Below are positions 1 to 10,912 of a stretch of DNA of 64,000 bases, in pieces. The stretch is from Bufo bufo (Eukaryota > Chordata > Amphibia > Anura > Bufonidae): positions 371,981,442 to 372,045,441 of the forward strand of contig NC_053392.1 in assembly GCF_905171765.1 (NCBI RefSeq), in the 5' to 3' direction. The notes below the pieces were generated by a model. That model was not told where the DNA came from and made no database searches. It saw only the letters and a program-made list of their open reading frames with translations. Within the stretch, counting starts at the first letter, position 1; each line of letters begins with the position of its first letter. Made by a program: the position numbers and the translations under genes.

Positions 1-1
1 G

Positions 2-218
2 AAAGACAGCCAAGCCCCGTTCCGGACAGCAGAGACACGGAGCATTAACATGATTGATAATGCTCCGTGCCTCTCTGCGACCTTTTTACTACAAAATCAC
101 GGTGACAACTTCATCTCACTGTGATTACGTAGTAAAAAGGTTGCAGAGAGGCACAGAGCACTATCAATCATGTTAATGCTCCATGTCTCTGCTGTCCGGA
201 ACGGGGCTTGGCTGCCTT
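2..218. repeat. Foldback (hairpin) element
   Basis: Two arms of about 85 bases (about 2-87 and 133-218) are near-perfect inverted copies around a loop of about 45 bases. The outer ends read CAGCCAAGCCCC and GGGGCTTGGCTG. A second hairpin at 1245-1512 shares the inner motif with AATGCT, GTGCCTCT and ACCTT, so the two look related. No coding capacity. The target duplication cannot be defined because the left flank is cut by the window edge. Confidence 0.7.
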
Positions 219-1244
219 TGACGCAGCGGATTCCACGCACAGCATCCGCTCGTGTGAAAGAGCCCTAAGTGCATGAGACCTCAGGAAGCATTCACAGATT
301 TTTGTGGTTGCTTATTGGGTGAAAAATCTGCATGAAAATCCACAGTAATACCCATTCATATACAGCACAAATATCTGCTGAGATTGTAGGCATCTATGGC
401 GAAATTTAAATGAAGGTTTGCAATGCAGTGGGGTAAAATGTGTGGCAAAATTTGCATGCATTAGGGATTTTGGTCCCAATAATCGGCCCCTGCAAGGGTG
501 CCGCACATTAATCGGGTGAAACGATCCGAGGTGCAGACACCTCAATCATCATCCCCAGGCAGCAGATCGTGCAGCCATCTGCTACCCAGCAACAATGATT
601 TTGTAAGGGGACGGGAAGTAAAAGCAGCGCTTCACCTCCACTTAACAAGCAGCTGATTGGCGGGAAGGAACGCTTCCTCGCTTCCTTCCTGACAATCGGC
701 TGCTCATCGCTGCGCCTAAATGCAGCTTTAAGAGGACACTTAGGGCAAGAAGCAACCAACCAGAACAAACCGTGCACAGACACTGGAACAGCAAGGAATG
801 TTGTTAGAAAGTCCTGAAGAATTGTGAATGCGGCTCTGGACTAGAACACATTCTGTAAATCACGATCAGTACAAGATAAGTGACGTAACACACAGCTCAG
901 ATACTCAAATATTTTAGTAGAAGAGTTATATATGTAATGTGTTCAAGGGTGAATGTACACTGGTGTTTTAACTCTCAGGTAACTCAAATCATAAGCATTT
1001 AAGCTGACCATTCACATTAGATAAATGTCGGCCAACCATCTAATGTGTATCAGGGTCTCCTGACTTGCGTCTGTCGACAGACATGGGGGAAAGAAGGATC
1101 GGGCAGTTGGATTTTAACAGCTCAATCCTTTCGTTCTCAAGGAGACAAGCTTCTGCTAGAGGAGTCTGGCAGCGGCTATTTCCTCTCTCCTTGTTCAGGG
1201 CACATGAAAGTTGGAAAAAAAGCTGCTTCGCTGACAGCTGTTTC
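219..1244. other. Gene-free stretch
   Basis: No exon, RNA gene or intact mobile element was recognised. Bases 484-785 contain a short inverted segment (CGGGAAGGAACG near 660 facing CTTCCTTCCTG near 682) that may be a decayed MITE. Bases 1010-1180 resemble intronic sequence near 33190-33340, so a dispersed repeat is likely here too, but its ends are not visible. Confidence 0.4.
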
Positions 1245-1512
1245 ACATGATCGAGTCCATTGTGGGAATCACGCTCTGTGTCACGCTCACGCACTGTATT
1301 ATCATGATTTATAATGCTGTGTGCCTCTGTGTGACCTTACTAGTACAGGATCATACTGACATAAAGCTGTGAGTATGATCCTGTAGAAGTAAGGTCATGC
1401 AGAGGCACACAGCATTATAATTCCTGATAATGCCATGCGCTTCTACAAGTCCAGAACGGAGGATCACGTTCACACACAGACCACGATTCTCGCAATGGAC
1501 TTGCTCGTGTGA
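1245..1512. repeat. Foldback element related to the hairpin at 2-218
   Basis: TCACATGATCGAGTCCATTG at the left end pairs with the segment ending CTCGTGTGA at the right end. The inner arms (AATGCTGTGTGCCTCT and its complement near 1400) pair closely around a short loop near 1365. This is a non-autonomous palindromic repeat with no open frame of note. Confidence 0.65.
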
Positions 1513-1530
1513 TCCAGCGCTAAGGGTAGG

Positions 1531-2433
1531 TTCACATCTGCGGCAGGTAACTCTGGCAGTGGAACAGACTAATAGAGGTACCGCCTCTGGCACTGCCGCA
1601 CCCCTGTTGACTGTAATGGGATCTGACGGGTTTCTGGCATTTCTATAACGGCATTTGATGGTTTCCAGCATAAATGCAAACATTATACCAGGCAAATACC
1701 ACTGCATGGAGTGGTATTTGCCCACCAGAGGGCCAGAATTTATGATGGAAACCTGACGGATCCCATTATAATTAATGGGGATCGGGCGGTGGCTGGCTAT
1801 GCCAGATACAGTAACTGCCAGAAAAGACTATGTGAGTTAGGTGCTGGAGATGTTAACATAGCCTAATGTGTATGGCCAGCCTTCCTGTCTATGTCTGTTT
1901 AAATGTTGTTTATGTGTTTGTTAATATAGATAAAAATATATACTTTGAAAATTATTTCTAAAGTTATGAAATGTTATTTTCATCAGCAAAGCTGTTTTAC
2001 AATGAATACACTGGATTAGTCCACGTAACAGCGTGCCTTCCAGTAGGTTTTAGCAGTTGTAGCAGATTTAATCAAAATGTGAAAATGAACCAATATTGTT
2101 TAAAAGGAATGTATCCCCTGTATTTTTCTACTAATTAAAATCAGATACTGATATTCTTTTTCTAATATGTTTTCATTTTGTGTAGATTTTATAATTCTAT
2201 TCTATTTCTGTATGTTTCTTGAACTGTTTTTTTTTTACAGCATTCAGAGATATGCTCTGCAAGAGCCGCATGGACCATAGACACAATAGATTGGAGATAT
2301 TTATCGACTTCTATTGGAGAGTGTTCTAGGCATGCTCTGTGACCTGTGCTGAGGTCATTGTGCAGGGAGGGGGAGTAGATAGGCTGTGAAAATCACCTAC
2401 TGTGAACAGCATACACGTGTGTTATCTATATAG
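1531..2433. other. Gene-free stretch with a probable MITE remnant
   Basis: Bases 1531-1860 start with GGTAGGTTCACATCTGCGG, typical in style of amphibian Harbinger-like MITE ends, and contain short inverted segments around 1660-1740. No clean right terminus was found. Bases 1870-2433 show nothing recognisable. Confidence 0.35.
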
Positions 2434-4036
2434 AGGTAGATTAAGACAACAGCACTCTTTTTAGATGCAGATTAGTAGTTTTATTCGTAAGGCACCTATC
2501 ACAACAAAGTGACGTTCCGGTCAAAACATGACCTTTTTCAAACACTGTGAAGACAATGTAGAAAATACTGGGAATATTTAAATGACAACAAGTATGACAT
2601 TAAGTATGAATACAGTGCAACGAAACCATATGTTTGTATCAGGTCAATAACAAATTAACAAGCTTCGCTGTCTCAGCTCTGGATTCAGATCAAAAATTCA
2701 TATTGGATTTATATCAATTGTACGGTAACGTCTGGATTAAGGCAACCAGAAATATACAGGATATTGAAAAACATCATGTTGCCTCCAGTGTGCAATGTAA
2801 TGAACAGGTGCAATTATCCTGGTATATATTTATATATATATATATACACGCACAGTCACATATCTAATAATCCCAGTTAAGGATATAGATGTAAATTAGC
2901 AGAACCTATGCCTCCAAAAGGAATATACTGAGAGGTGAACCAAATAACAAAACACTAAGGCTCAGTTCACACCTGAGCGTTTTACAGCGCGTTCCTACTC
3001 GCTGTAAAACGCTCAACAAGGAGAAACCAATGCTTCCCTATGGGAATGGTTCTCACCTGGGCGTTTTACAGCGCGTACGATCGCGCTGTAAAACGCCCGA
3101 CGCTCACACAAGTACAGGAGCGTTTTTTTGGGCGCTTGTCGCGCGTTCCCGTACATAGACTTTCGGGAACGCGCGACACTGTGTGTACACTTGTCTCTGT
3201 ATGCGCGCTTGTAAACGCCCGTACAATGGCGCATACAGAGCGCTCCTTTCAGAACGCTCAGGTGTGAACTGAGCCTAAGTGTTAAGCACAAAGTGCCAAT
3301 GGTGGGATGAAACTCATAACGATGTGAAGGAACCGGGTGCCCTCATGTGGGATTAGAATCACCTAGTTGCCGGAAAGACAGATGAAATAAAGAAAATCGA
3401 TGGGAATGGCAGGCTAAAGAATGGTGTGTCCACACCTCAGTGGAAGCTGCTACTAGCAGGGAGAAAGCAACTCCCTTTAAAATACCTGGGCAACGGAAAT
3501 GGTCGCCGAAGGCGGAAGTGAGATTAGGTATAATGTGGGATGGCTATAATCATTAAACTTACTGAAAACAAGAGTCTCCAGACGGAGATACCGACACATA
3601 GATATAGAGTGTAACGGATCTCTTGGCACCCCGACCGGGTACCTCCGTTTGATAAATGCTCCCAGTGCCTCCCGAGGACTCCATTGTGGAACGCAACCGG
3701 AAGAAGATTTAGACGTAGCTCAATTTAGTGGGTAGACTGCGCAATGGAGCGCACTGTATTGAAGTGTATTATGGAATTGATATAAGTCCAATATGAATTT
3801 TTGATCTGAATCCAGAGCTGAGACAGTGAAGCTTGTTAATTTTTTATTGACATGATGCAAACATATTGTTTCGTTGCAGTGTATTCATACTTGATGTCAT
3901 ACTTTTTTTCTACATTGTCTTCACGGTGTTTGAAAAAGGTCATGTTTTGCTCAAAACGTCACTTTGTTGTGAAAGTTGCCTTACGAATAAAACTACTAAT
4001 CTGCATCTAAAAAGAGTGCTGTTGTCTTAACCTACC
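2434..4036. repeat. Foldback element with hammerhead-like motifs in both arms
   Basis: The left arm (about 2434-2720) and right arm (about 3800-4036) are inverted copies, starting GGTAGATTAAGACAACAGC and ending with its complement. Each arm contains a helix GGTCA..TGACC or a degraded copy, followed on the inward strand by an A-rich GGAACGTC/AAAACGTC block. This resembles the core order of Penelope-associated hammerhead ribozymes. There is no reverse transcriptase frame. A Harbinger-like MITE (2959-3275) lies inside. The call as a Penelope-derived relic is inference. Confidence 0.5.
2959..3275. mobile_element. Harbinger-like MITE (TAA target duplication)
   Basis: Termini GGCTCAGTTCACACCTGAGCG and CGCTCAGGTGTGAACTGAGCC are perfect inverted repeats. 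They are flanked by TAA at 2956-2958 and 3276-3278. The interior has further GC-rich dyads (GCGTTTTACAGCGCG). No coding capacity. The 3-base TAA duplication fits PIF/Harbinger. Confidence 0.85.
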
Positions 4037-4451
4037 ATTGGATTTAGGCTGGGAGGCCATAGCAACACGCACCTACACACTAGCAGACGAGAGTGCCACG
4101 CCTTTTCTAAAAACTGTATCTATATAGAGGTGTTCCTTTTCATTGTACACCTGATGAGATGACCGCTGAAAAGTGATAGTCACATGGAAAATGAAAAAAA
4201 AGAAGGAAGGAGACTCTGCATTGTGAAGGGTCTGTTTCTTGCAGCGCTTAGATAGGATTCCGACCAGAGCAGTATGATGGTACGCTGCCGCCTCTGTCTC
4301 TGCAAAATCAGACATGATTGGAAGTGTAGGATTTATTAGATAAATCATATCTGAGGGGAAGAAAAAACCAAGATGGCAGACAACAACCAAATTGTGCATC
4401 AAATAAAACAAGTATACACAAAGCATACACAAGAGCCTGTAATCATTTGCT
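4037..4451. other. Gene-free stretch
   Basis: No gene or defined repeat was recognised. Open frames here have no recognisable domain and biased low-complexity runs. Confidence 0.4.
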
Positions 4452-4455
4452 TTAA

Positions 4456-4988
4456 AGGGGTTGTCTGGGATTTACATATTGATGACCTATCCCGATGATA
4501 GGCCATCAATATGAGATAGCTAGGGGTCCAACTCCTCCCAATCAGCTGTATGAAGAGGCTGTGCTCCATGAGTGCTTAGGCCTCTTTCTAGGCCAGGGGT
4601 CAGCAACCTCTGGCACTCCAGGTGTTGTGAAACTACATCTCCCATCATGCACACTTGCTTGGCTGTTCTCTAAACTCCCACACAAGTGCATGCTGAGAGT
4701 TGTAGTTTCACAAAAGCTGCAGTGCCGAATGTTGCTGATCCCTGTTCTAGGCCAGGTGACGTCACGTTCATTAGTCCCATAGGCTAGGCGCAGCTCAACC
4801 CCATTTAAGTGAATGAGGTCGAGCTGCAAACTCAAGTACAATGTATGGCGCTGTGCTTGGTAAACTAAGAGCAGCTCATGGGACTGCTGCTGCCTCCTCA
4901 AACAGCTGATCGGCGGGGATGCCCGGAGTCATATTGATAATCTAATCTGAGGATAGGTCATCAATAATGTAAATCCTGGACAACCTCT
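4456..4988. mobile_element. T2/Kolobok-like MITE (TTAA target duplication)
   Basis: TTAA at 4452-4455 and 4989-4992 flanks inverted ends AGGGGTTGTCTGGGATTTAC and the complement of GTAAATCCTGGACAACCTCT. Subterminal TGATGACCTATCC/GGATAGGTCATCA dyads are typical of this amphibian family. The element was itself hit by a hAT-like MITE (4594-4744). Confidence 0.85.
4594..4744. mobile_element. hAT-like MITE with 8-base target duplication
   Basis: Ends CAGGGGTCAGCAACC and the complement of ATGTTGCTGATCCCTG are imperfect inverted repeats. An exact 8-base duplication, TTCTAGGC, lies at 4586-4593 and 4745-4752. CAGGG ends plus 8-base duplications are diagnostic of hAT-type elements. It sits inside the T2-like MITE and so is younger than it. 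Confidence 0.88.
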
Positions 4989-5020
4989 TTAATAATGTCC
5001 TATACTGCAGAGTGCCTATT

Positions 5021-5430
5021 TAAAGTAGAACTCCAGCAAAAAAATGTATTCTCTGACCTGTTAGAAAGATGCATGATGTAATCTGTAGTGACTATTTGTG
5101 AGTAATCCCCTCTCTTCTAATTTTAGCTGTATCATGTGACCAACTCTCTGATCTCCAACTGACACAGGACAGGAAGTCAGTTACTTCTCTATTCATTCCT
5201 ATGAGACTGAGGCTCCCATAGGAATACATAGAGAAACTGACTTCCTGTCCGCACATAAGACACTGTGTTTAAAAGTCTGATTGCTGGTCACATGACACAG
5301 CCGAGAAGCAGAAGGGAGGTTATAACTCACAAATACAGCCACTGACGAGAAGATTACATTCACTACAGATTACTTCATGTACCTTTCTAGCAGGTCAGAG
5401 AATACAATTTTTAGCAGGAGTTCTCATTTT
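5021..5430. mobile_element. Palindromic MITE, ends degraded
   Basis: TAGAACTCCAGCAAAAAAATG with the adjoining TATTCTCTGACCTG segment at the left pairs with the complementary segment at 5391-5428 (CAGGTCAGAGAATAC, then GCAGGAGTTCT). The inner arms around 5150-5290 also pair. The target duplication is not clear. Confidence 0.65.
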
Positions 5431-5928
5431 TACATCAGTATTTATAAGCCAAAAATGGGAGTGGAACCCACAAAGAAAGAAATATAATGGAAAGATCTGT
5501 ACCTCTTCTGCGCTTTGAACCCAGCTCTGGTTCTCGCTGAAACAAAATACTGACCAAAATATGTAAGACTTGAAGAGCTGTAAGTTAAAGGTTGACTGCT
5601 GAGACCTGTGATTGGCCACTGCGTTTATGTGACCAAGCCAGTTCCCGATCCTGCAGGAGAAGCGGCCGGGAACAGAGCAGCAGCAGGAACATGGACAGGT
5701 TCTCCAAGGCCAGACATTCTCTTTAATATTTATTGGTGGGATAAACCACTTAACAATGACTTACTGCCCTTATAACAAAAAAAAATGTCACCAAAGTACA
5801 TTGTGAGCTCAATATGCCTTACTGTGAAAAATTGTAATGTAACGACTACACAAAATGCACAGACCTAACACTTCTTACAATTAGCAGTCTGCTACAATTT
5901 TACCCAGTCTATGCAATCTTCGGTGAGC
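5431..5928. other. Gene-free stretch before the Kolobok element
   Basis: Nothing recognisable. The pieces around 5590-5730 have the look of a fragmentary MITE but no paired termini were found. Confidence 0.35.
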
Positions 5929-5932
5929 TTAA

Positions 5933-8085
5933 AGAGGACCTTTCATCAGAAAAAAGTGTGTGGAATTTTTATACTACCTTATCGGGCTGCTGCCACTGAT
6001 GTCCGAAAACTTTGCTCCCTGTTTGTTTCGTCGCCTCATATGCAAATGAGGCAACTTGGTTATAGTAGGCGTTGACATTTTAGTTCTGCTGGGCGCGGTT
6101 ATCTTCTCCCTGGCAGTGAGCGCATCCAATCGCAGCGCCCCGCTCTTAGCCAGGGAGAAGGAGCTCAAGTTTTCGCGAGAACTTGAGCTTGTAGACATCC
6201 GGACCGAGCGCCATCTTGGAGTCCCCAGCGGAGAGCATCGGAGAAGACGACGGCGACAGCAGCAGCATCCTGTGGGTAAGTGTAAAAATCACCCCTAGGC
6301 GAACGAGCATGATGGTTGTATTGTCTATTTACCTCCCATAATCCCCTAAGGCAACAAGCAGACAGATGCTAATAAGTATGTGACTCCATAACTACCCCCC
6401 TTATGCAACGAGCATGTTGGGGGTTATAGTGCCTACCCCATAACTGCCCCCCTATGGCAACGAGCATGTTGGGGATTATACTGCATACCCCATAATTGCC
6501 CCCCTAAGGCAACGAGCATGTTGGGGGTTATAGTGCCTACCCCATAATTGCCCCCCTAAGGCAACGAGCATGTTGGGGTGTTATACTGCATACCCCATAA
6601 CTGACCCCCTAAGGCAACGAGCATGTTGGGGGTTATAATGCCTACCCCATAATTGCCCCCCTATGGCAACGAGCATGTTGGTCATACTGATTCGCCCAAC
6701 AAAAACCAACTCGGACAGCAACCATGCTGGTACTACTTTGAACAACAACTCCCTTGTATTCTGAACATGCTTTGTTGATTACAGTTTACTATTATACTCG
6801 CTTATCATGTTCAACAAGGGAGCTATGTTGTCCACTGTGGGCAATATTACTGAAGCCATTTATACTATCTCTCCTTACTGATGGCTAAGGGCTAAATCAT
6901 TTTATTCATTTTCGTCCAAATAAGTTGTCTCAATGTCGAACCATCTGTCTTTGTATAGTAATGTAATTTTTTTTCATGCCCCACTGATATCAGTTCCTAT
7001 TTTTTGTAGATTATATCTCAGACTTCATCTAGATCCTGGAAGACCCAAATCAGTAAAGTGGAAACTACTTATTAAAATGGTTAACGAGGGCGTGAGTTGG
7101 GGAGTAATTATTTCAATAAAGTGGTTACAAACATGGCTATTTGTCATCTTGCTATTCAATACTTGCAGTGGTAGTAATGGGTGCCTCTGTACAGACGCTC
7201 CCAACACTATGACAGGGTCTTATTGTCGGCCAGCGTGTTTTTGATTGTGACAACTGTGCTGACAGTAAACCCCCAACTCATTTACCACGGTACCCAAAGC
7301 CCCAGGGGTGCCAGGAACAGCCGGGTTGCCGTGATGTGATGGTTTCTCTCTTGGGGCGGCTGCAGGCTGTTATTACTAGGCTGAGAGGGAGCCAAAAACC
7401 ATGGACCTTCTCACCCTGATAATGGCAGCCCACAGCTGTTGGTTTACCTTTTTTTTGGGGCATTTTGGTTTAAAAAAGGTACTGGGGGCCACCCTGTTAT
7501 CATAATCTGCCACGGATGACCCAAACGATTATAACACATTGTTTTCACCCAAAAGGCGAGCTTGTGGGACAACGGGGTTATAGAGGATTGTTTGTACTCC
7601 GGCTCTCGTTGTATTCTTCTCTGCCAGCTGTGAAAAACAGCTAGTAATACTCCCTTTACCAACTATTACATTACAGCTGCTTCCGTTTTTAACACTGCCA
7701 GTAATTGTTCCAAATACAAACTAGCCATGTTTGAGATTAACCACTTTATTAAAAATATACGCTTCACTGCAACAGCCGTCTTATTCTTATATTTTTTTAC
7801 CTCTACTACACTCTTTGTTTCTGTGCTAATTAGCTATAAAACAATGCAAGTATTGTTTTGAAAACGCACTGATGTCAACTGTCATATTACAGTAATAACA
7901 CAATGCCAATAGCCCCTATTGCTGTTTTTTTGGGACAGTTGAGAGAAGACTTTGGGAGGTTTAGTAGTAGATTTACCAAAAGGGATAACACCACTTCTTT
8001 TTACAATGATGGGTGACTATACGGATCAGATCAACCACGCTTGCAGTTACTAAATTCTAGTGGCAACACATACCAACTTAGTAAA
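5933..8085. repeat. Left long inverted repeat of the Kolobok element
   Basis: This arm is an inverted copy of about 19530-21931. In order from the end it contains a ~370-base terminal block (shared CGCTCTTAGCCAGGGAGAAG), a minisatellite (6290-6690), the AACATGCTTTGTTGATTACAG block, a block with CCAGGGGTGCCAGGAACAG, and an inner palindromic part (AATAAAGTGGTTA near 7115 facing TAACCACTTTATT near 7738). Paired bases stop near CAACACATACCAACTTA at about 8080. The arms differ by small substitutions and by minisatellite length. Confidence 0.85.
6290..6690 (+). repeat. Minisatellite in the left inverted repeat (~53-base unit)
   Basis: About eight units built on GGCAACGAGCATGTTGGGGG followed by TTATAGTGCCTACCCCATAA. 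Spacing between consecutive GCAACGAGCATG cores is 52-54 bases. The right arm carries the same unit in inverse orientation but with about thirteen copies. Confidence 0.85.
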
Positions 8086-8150
8086 CATGTAATTTTATTA
8101 TTAATATGCAAACCACATAAAAACATTTATTATTTTTATCAGGTCTAAAA

Positions 8151-8381
8151 ATGGATGGTGTCAATGAACAAGTACCACTATTCCTTCAGCATCCAGATCA
8201 GAAAAAGAAAAATAAATTTTTAAAATTTTTGTGGTTTTATTGGTCAAATAATAATACTATAAGGCTGTTGATTGACCAAGTAATGCATCCTCCTTCAGAT
8301 AAAGATTTGAATAGGTTAGCAAATTTATGTCATTTACCGTTTACCATAATAAGTGTATTGATGTCAACACATGCTTCCTAA
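8151..8381 (+). CDS. Open frame of unknown function in the Kolobok element (possible first exon of the cargo gene)
   Basis: A 76-codon frame starts with an ATG at 8151, shortly after a pyrimidine-rich stretch ending in an acceptor-like TTTTTATCAG, and ends at a TAA. It is lysine- and hydrophobic-rich (a QKKKNKFLKFLWFYW segment near residues 17-32) and has no domain I recognise. It lies just inside the left inverted repeat and upstream of the P2X7-type exon on the same strand, so it could belong to the same transcription unit. That is inference. It may equally be a chance frame. Confidence 0.3.
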   Translation: MDGVNEQVPLFLQHPDQKKKNKFLKFLWFYWSNNNTIRLLIDQVMHPPSDKDLNRLANLCHLPFTIISVLMSTHAS

Positions 8382-8410
8382 ATATTTTTTCTATTCCTTT
8401 TTGATGATAA

Positions 8411-8919
8411 GGCTACTTTCACACTTGTGGCTGACTGATCCGTTGCCTGAACTGCCTGCCTGATCAGTCAAACTATATGCAAACGCATGTTATTTTTTCT
8501 GACTGATCAGGCATTTTTCAGACTGATCAGGTATGAAAAATGCCTGATCAGTCATAAAAATGCATTGCAATACCGGATCAGTTTTTCCGGTGTCATCAGG
8601 CAAAGTTTTTTTTTTTCACATTTGTAAAGGCCTGCGCATGCACACACCGGAAGGACGGATCCGGCATTGCGGTATTTTGATTGACGGATTCAGGCATATC
8701 TTCAGTTTTTTTGTCCGGAGATAAAACCATAGCATGCTGCGGTATTATCTCTGTCCTGATCATTCAAAAAGACTGAACTGAAGACATCCTGATGCATCCT
8801 GAATGAATTGCTCTCCATTCAGAATGCATGGGGTTAAAACTGATCAGTTCTTTTCAGGCATAGAGCCCCTAGGACATACCTCTATGCTGGAAAAGAAAAA
8901 CGCAATTGGGAAAGTTGCC
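8411..8919. mobile_element. Harbinger-like MITE inside the Kolobok element
   Basis: Left end GGCTACTTTCACACTTG after TAA (8408-8410). The right end GGGAAAGTTGCC is degraded and followed by TAA (8920-8922). It is the same family as 9086-9627, with repeated TGATCAG motifs inside. It is more decayed than that copy, so probably older. Confidence 0.7.
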
Positions 8920-8985
8920 TAAATTGAATACAATTAGTACTTGTATTTCAACAAAATAATATTTTTTTAAACTTTTTTTTTACAG

Positions 8986-9719
8986 GCTATTAGAAAAACA
9001 GCTTATCGTGGATTCACTGCTTGGATACACGGCTATCTTGGCGTGGGCAAAAGAAGACCAATTCCATCTTGTGCTGTCTCTGTAAGGCTACTTTCACACT
9101 TGCGTTGTTCTTTTCCGGCATAGAGTTCCGTCACAGGGGCTCTATACCGGAAAAGAACTGATCAGTTTTATCCCCATGCATTCTGAATGGAGAGTAATCC
9201 GTTCATTTTGCATAAGGATGTCTTCAGTTCAGTCGTTTTGACTGATCAGGCAAAAGAGAAAAACCGCAGCATGCTACGGTTTTCTCTCGGCGAAAAAAAC
9301 TCAAGACTTGCCTGAACGCCGGATCCGGCATTTTTTCCCCATAGGAAGGAATTAGCGCCGGATCCGGCATTCAGAATACCGGGAAAGCCGGATCCATCGT
9401 TCCGGCATGCGCATATCGGTAAAATGTGAAAAAATGTACAAGACGATCCGTCGGTCCGCATGACAAGCGGAGAGAAGGATCCGTCCTTGCAATGCATTTG
9501 TGAGACGGATCCGCACCCGGATCCGTCTCACAAATGCTTTCAGTCAGCGGCAGATCGGCGGATCCGGCGGGCAGTTCGACGACGGAACTGCCCGCCGGAT
9601 CACACTGCCGCAAGTGTGAAAGTAGCCTAATAAGAACAGTATTTCCAGACCCAGACCAAGATTATTGTGGATTTCTGATGTTCAGAGAAGAGCCAGCGGA
9701 GTATATTGCCATGGAGTAA
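8986..9719 (+). pseudogene. P2X7 C-terminal (cytoplasmic ballast)-like domain exon, split by a MITE
   Basis: An exon opens after a classic acceptor (poly-T then TACAG, 8981-8985). It reads AIRKTAYRGFTAWIHGYLG, then a basic GKRRPIPSC, then after the MITE IRTVFPDPDQDYCGF, and stops at TAA 9717-9719. The order AYR-x3-x-W, PSC, IR-x2-FP, Y-x-GF matches the extreme C-terminus of vertebrate P2X7 receptors and of standalone proteins with the same domain. No P2X channel part is present. The MITE at 9086-9627 with one TAA copy sits inside the exon; the flanking reading frames are continuous if both are discounted. The transcript would run inward from the left inverted repeat, convergent with the transposase. 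Upstream cysteine-rich parts of the domain were not found. Function in the transposon is unknown. Confidence 0.75.
9086..9627. mobile_element. Harbinger-like MITE inserted in the P2X7-type exon
   Basis: Perfect ends GGCTACTTTCACACTTGCG and its complement are flanked by TAA at 9083-9085 and 9628-9630. The interior is rich in GGATCCGGC and GATCAG dyads. Insertion within codons of the exon makes it younger than the Kolobok copy. Confidence 0.9.
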
Positions 9720-9997
9720 AGTTGTTAATTTGTTGTTTTTTGTTCAATAATGTAGAATTCAGAAAAAAAAATTGAAATACTTCTATATTTTGTTAATTTA
9801 AAAATAAAACTTCATAATGTAAAAAAATAAATAGTTTATTTTTTGAAAAATATAACAAGAGTTCAGGATTTGTCATATTAAAATCTAAAAAGGGAATGAC
9901 TTATGTCAATACTGAGCATAATCTTAATACAATTTTTATATTGGGTTGACTTGGTTATAAGCACCCATGCTCTCTGATGAACAGCTATATACTTCGC
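9720..9997. other. AT-rich spacer in the Kolobok element
   Basis: No frame or repeat was recognised. AATAAA motifs near 9802 and 9826 on the plus strand could serve as polyadenylation signals for the cargo exon, which ends 85-110 bases upstream. That use is inference. Confidence 0.35.
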
Positions 9998-10003
9998 TGT
10001 GTT

Positions 10004-10751
10004 CTGTCCCGTCTAGGCAAGCCAGGGGGTTTCCATGTTCTCGGCCCCTGTGTACAAAGGTAATTATTAGTCAGCGAAAGTTATAGGAAAACACTGGCTG
10101 TGGACAAGAAAAAGATAAACACTCTAGCTCAAAAACATGTTCTATTGGCATGCACCTACCGTAGAGTCGCAGTGAAAAAAAAATGCACGCCAAGGCTAAA
10201 GAGATGATCTCCTCCGCTCAATCAATCCACCTGTTAAAAAAAAATAAAAAGGGGTGGAAAAATTGATACAACCGCTTTTTAATCAGAAAGCTTGGTTGTG
10301 TTCACGTTAGTCTTTTCTCACCTGTTGATAAGATTTGCTCTGTCCCGTCTACGCAAGCCAGGGGGTATCCATGTTCTCCGCCTGTGTACAAAGGTAATTG
10401 TTAGTCAGTGAAAGTATGTGAAAACACTGGCAGTGGAAAGAAAAACAAACACTCTAGCTCAAAAACATTTTCTATTGGCATTAAACCCTACCGTAGAGTT
10501 TCTATGAACAATCGCACGCCACGGCTAGAGAGATGCACCCATCCACCTGTTTAAAATAATAAAAAGGGGTGGGAAAATGATACAACGCTTTTGAATCAGA
10601 AAAGCTTAGTTGTGTTCACGTTACTCTTTTCTCACCTGTTGTACAATTTTTGTTATGTCCCGTCAAGGCAAGCCAGGGGGTATCCATGTTCTCCGCCTGA
10701 GTACAAAGTTAATTGTTAGTCAGCGAAAGTATGTAAAAACACTGGCTGTGG
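10004..10751 (+). repeat. Tandem repeat (~315-338-base unit) in the Kolobok element
   Basis: Two full units and part of a third begin at about 10004, 10342 and 10657 with TGTCCCGTC..GCAAGCCAGGGGG. They share blocks GAAAACACTGGC, ACTCTAGCTCAAAAACAT and CACCTGTT. The third unit is interrupted after 10751 by an L1 and resumes after 16452. Confidence 0.8.
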
Positions 10752-10912
10752 GGGGCATGGCCTGTGAGCGCATGGAGTGAGACGCACTGTTCACTGCTCC
10801 TGTAGTATCCTGGCTATAAACTATCGGTTAGCACGCTCGATTACTTGAAAAATCCTACCTGGTGAGAGGAAAGTGCTCCGGTGGCTGTTGTGTCACAATC
10901 GGGAGCCTGAAA

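Noticed and set aside
2826..2852. TATA-rich promoter
   Set aside because: It is a short TA microsatellite within a foldback repeat with no gene downstream.
8986..9719. A genuine host P2RX7 gene
   Set aside because: Only the C-terminal domain exon is present, no channel exons are near, and it lies within transposon ends.
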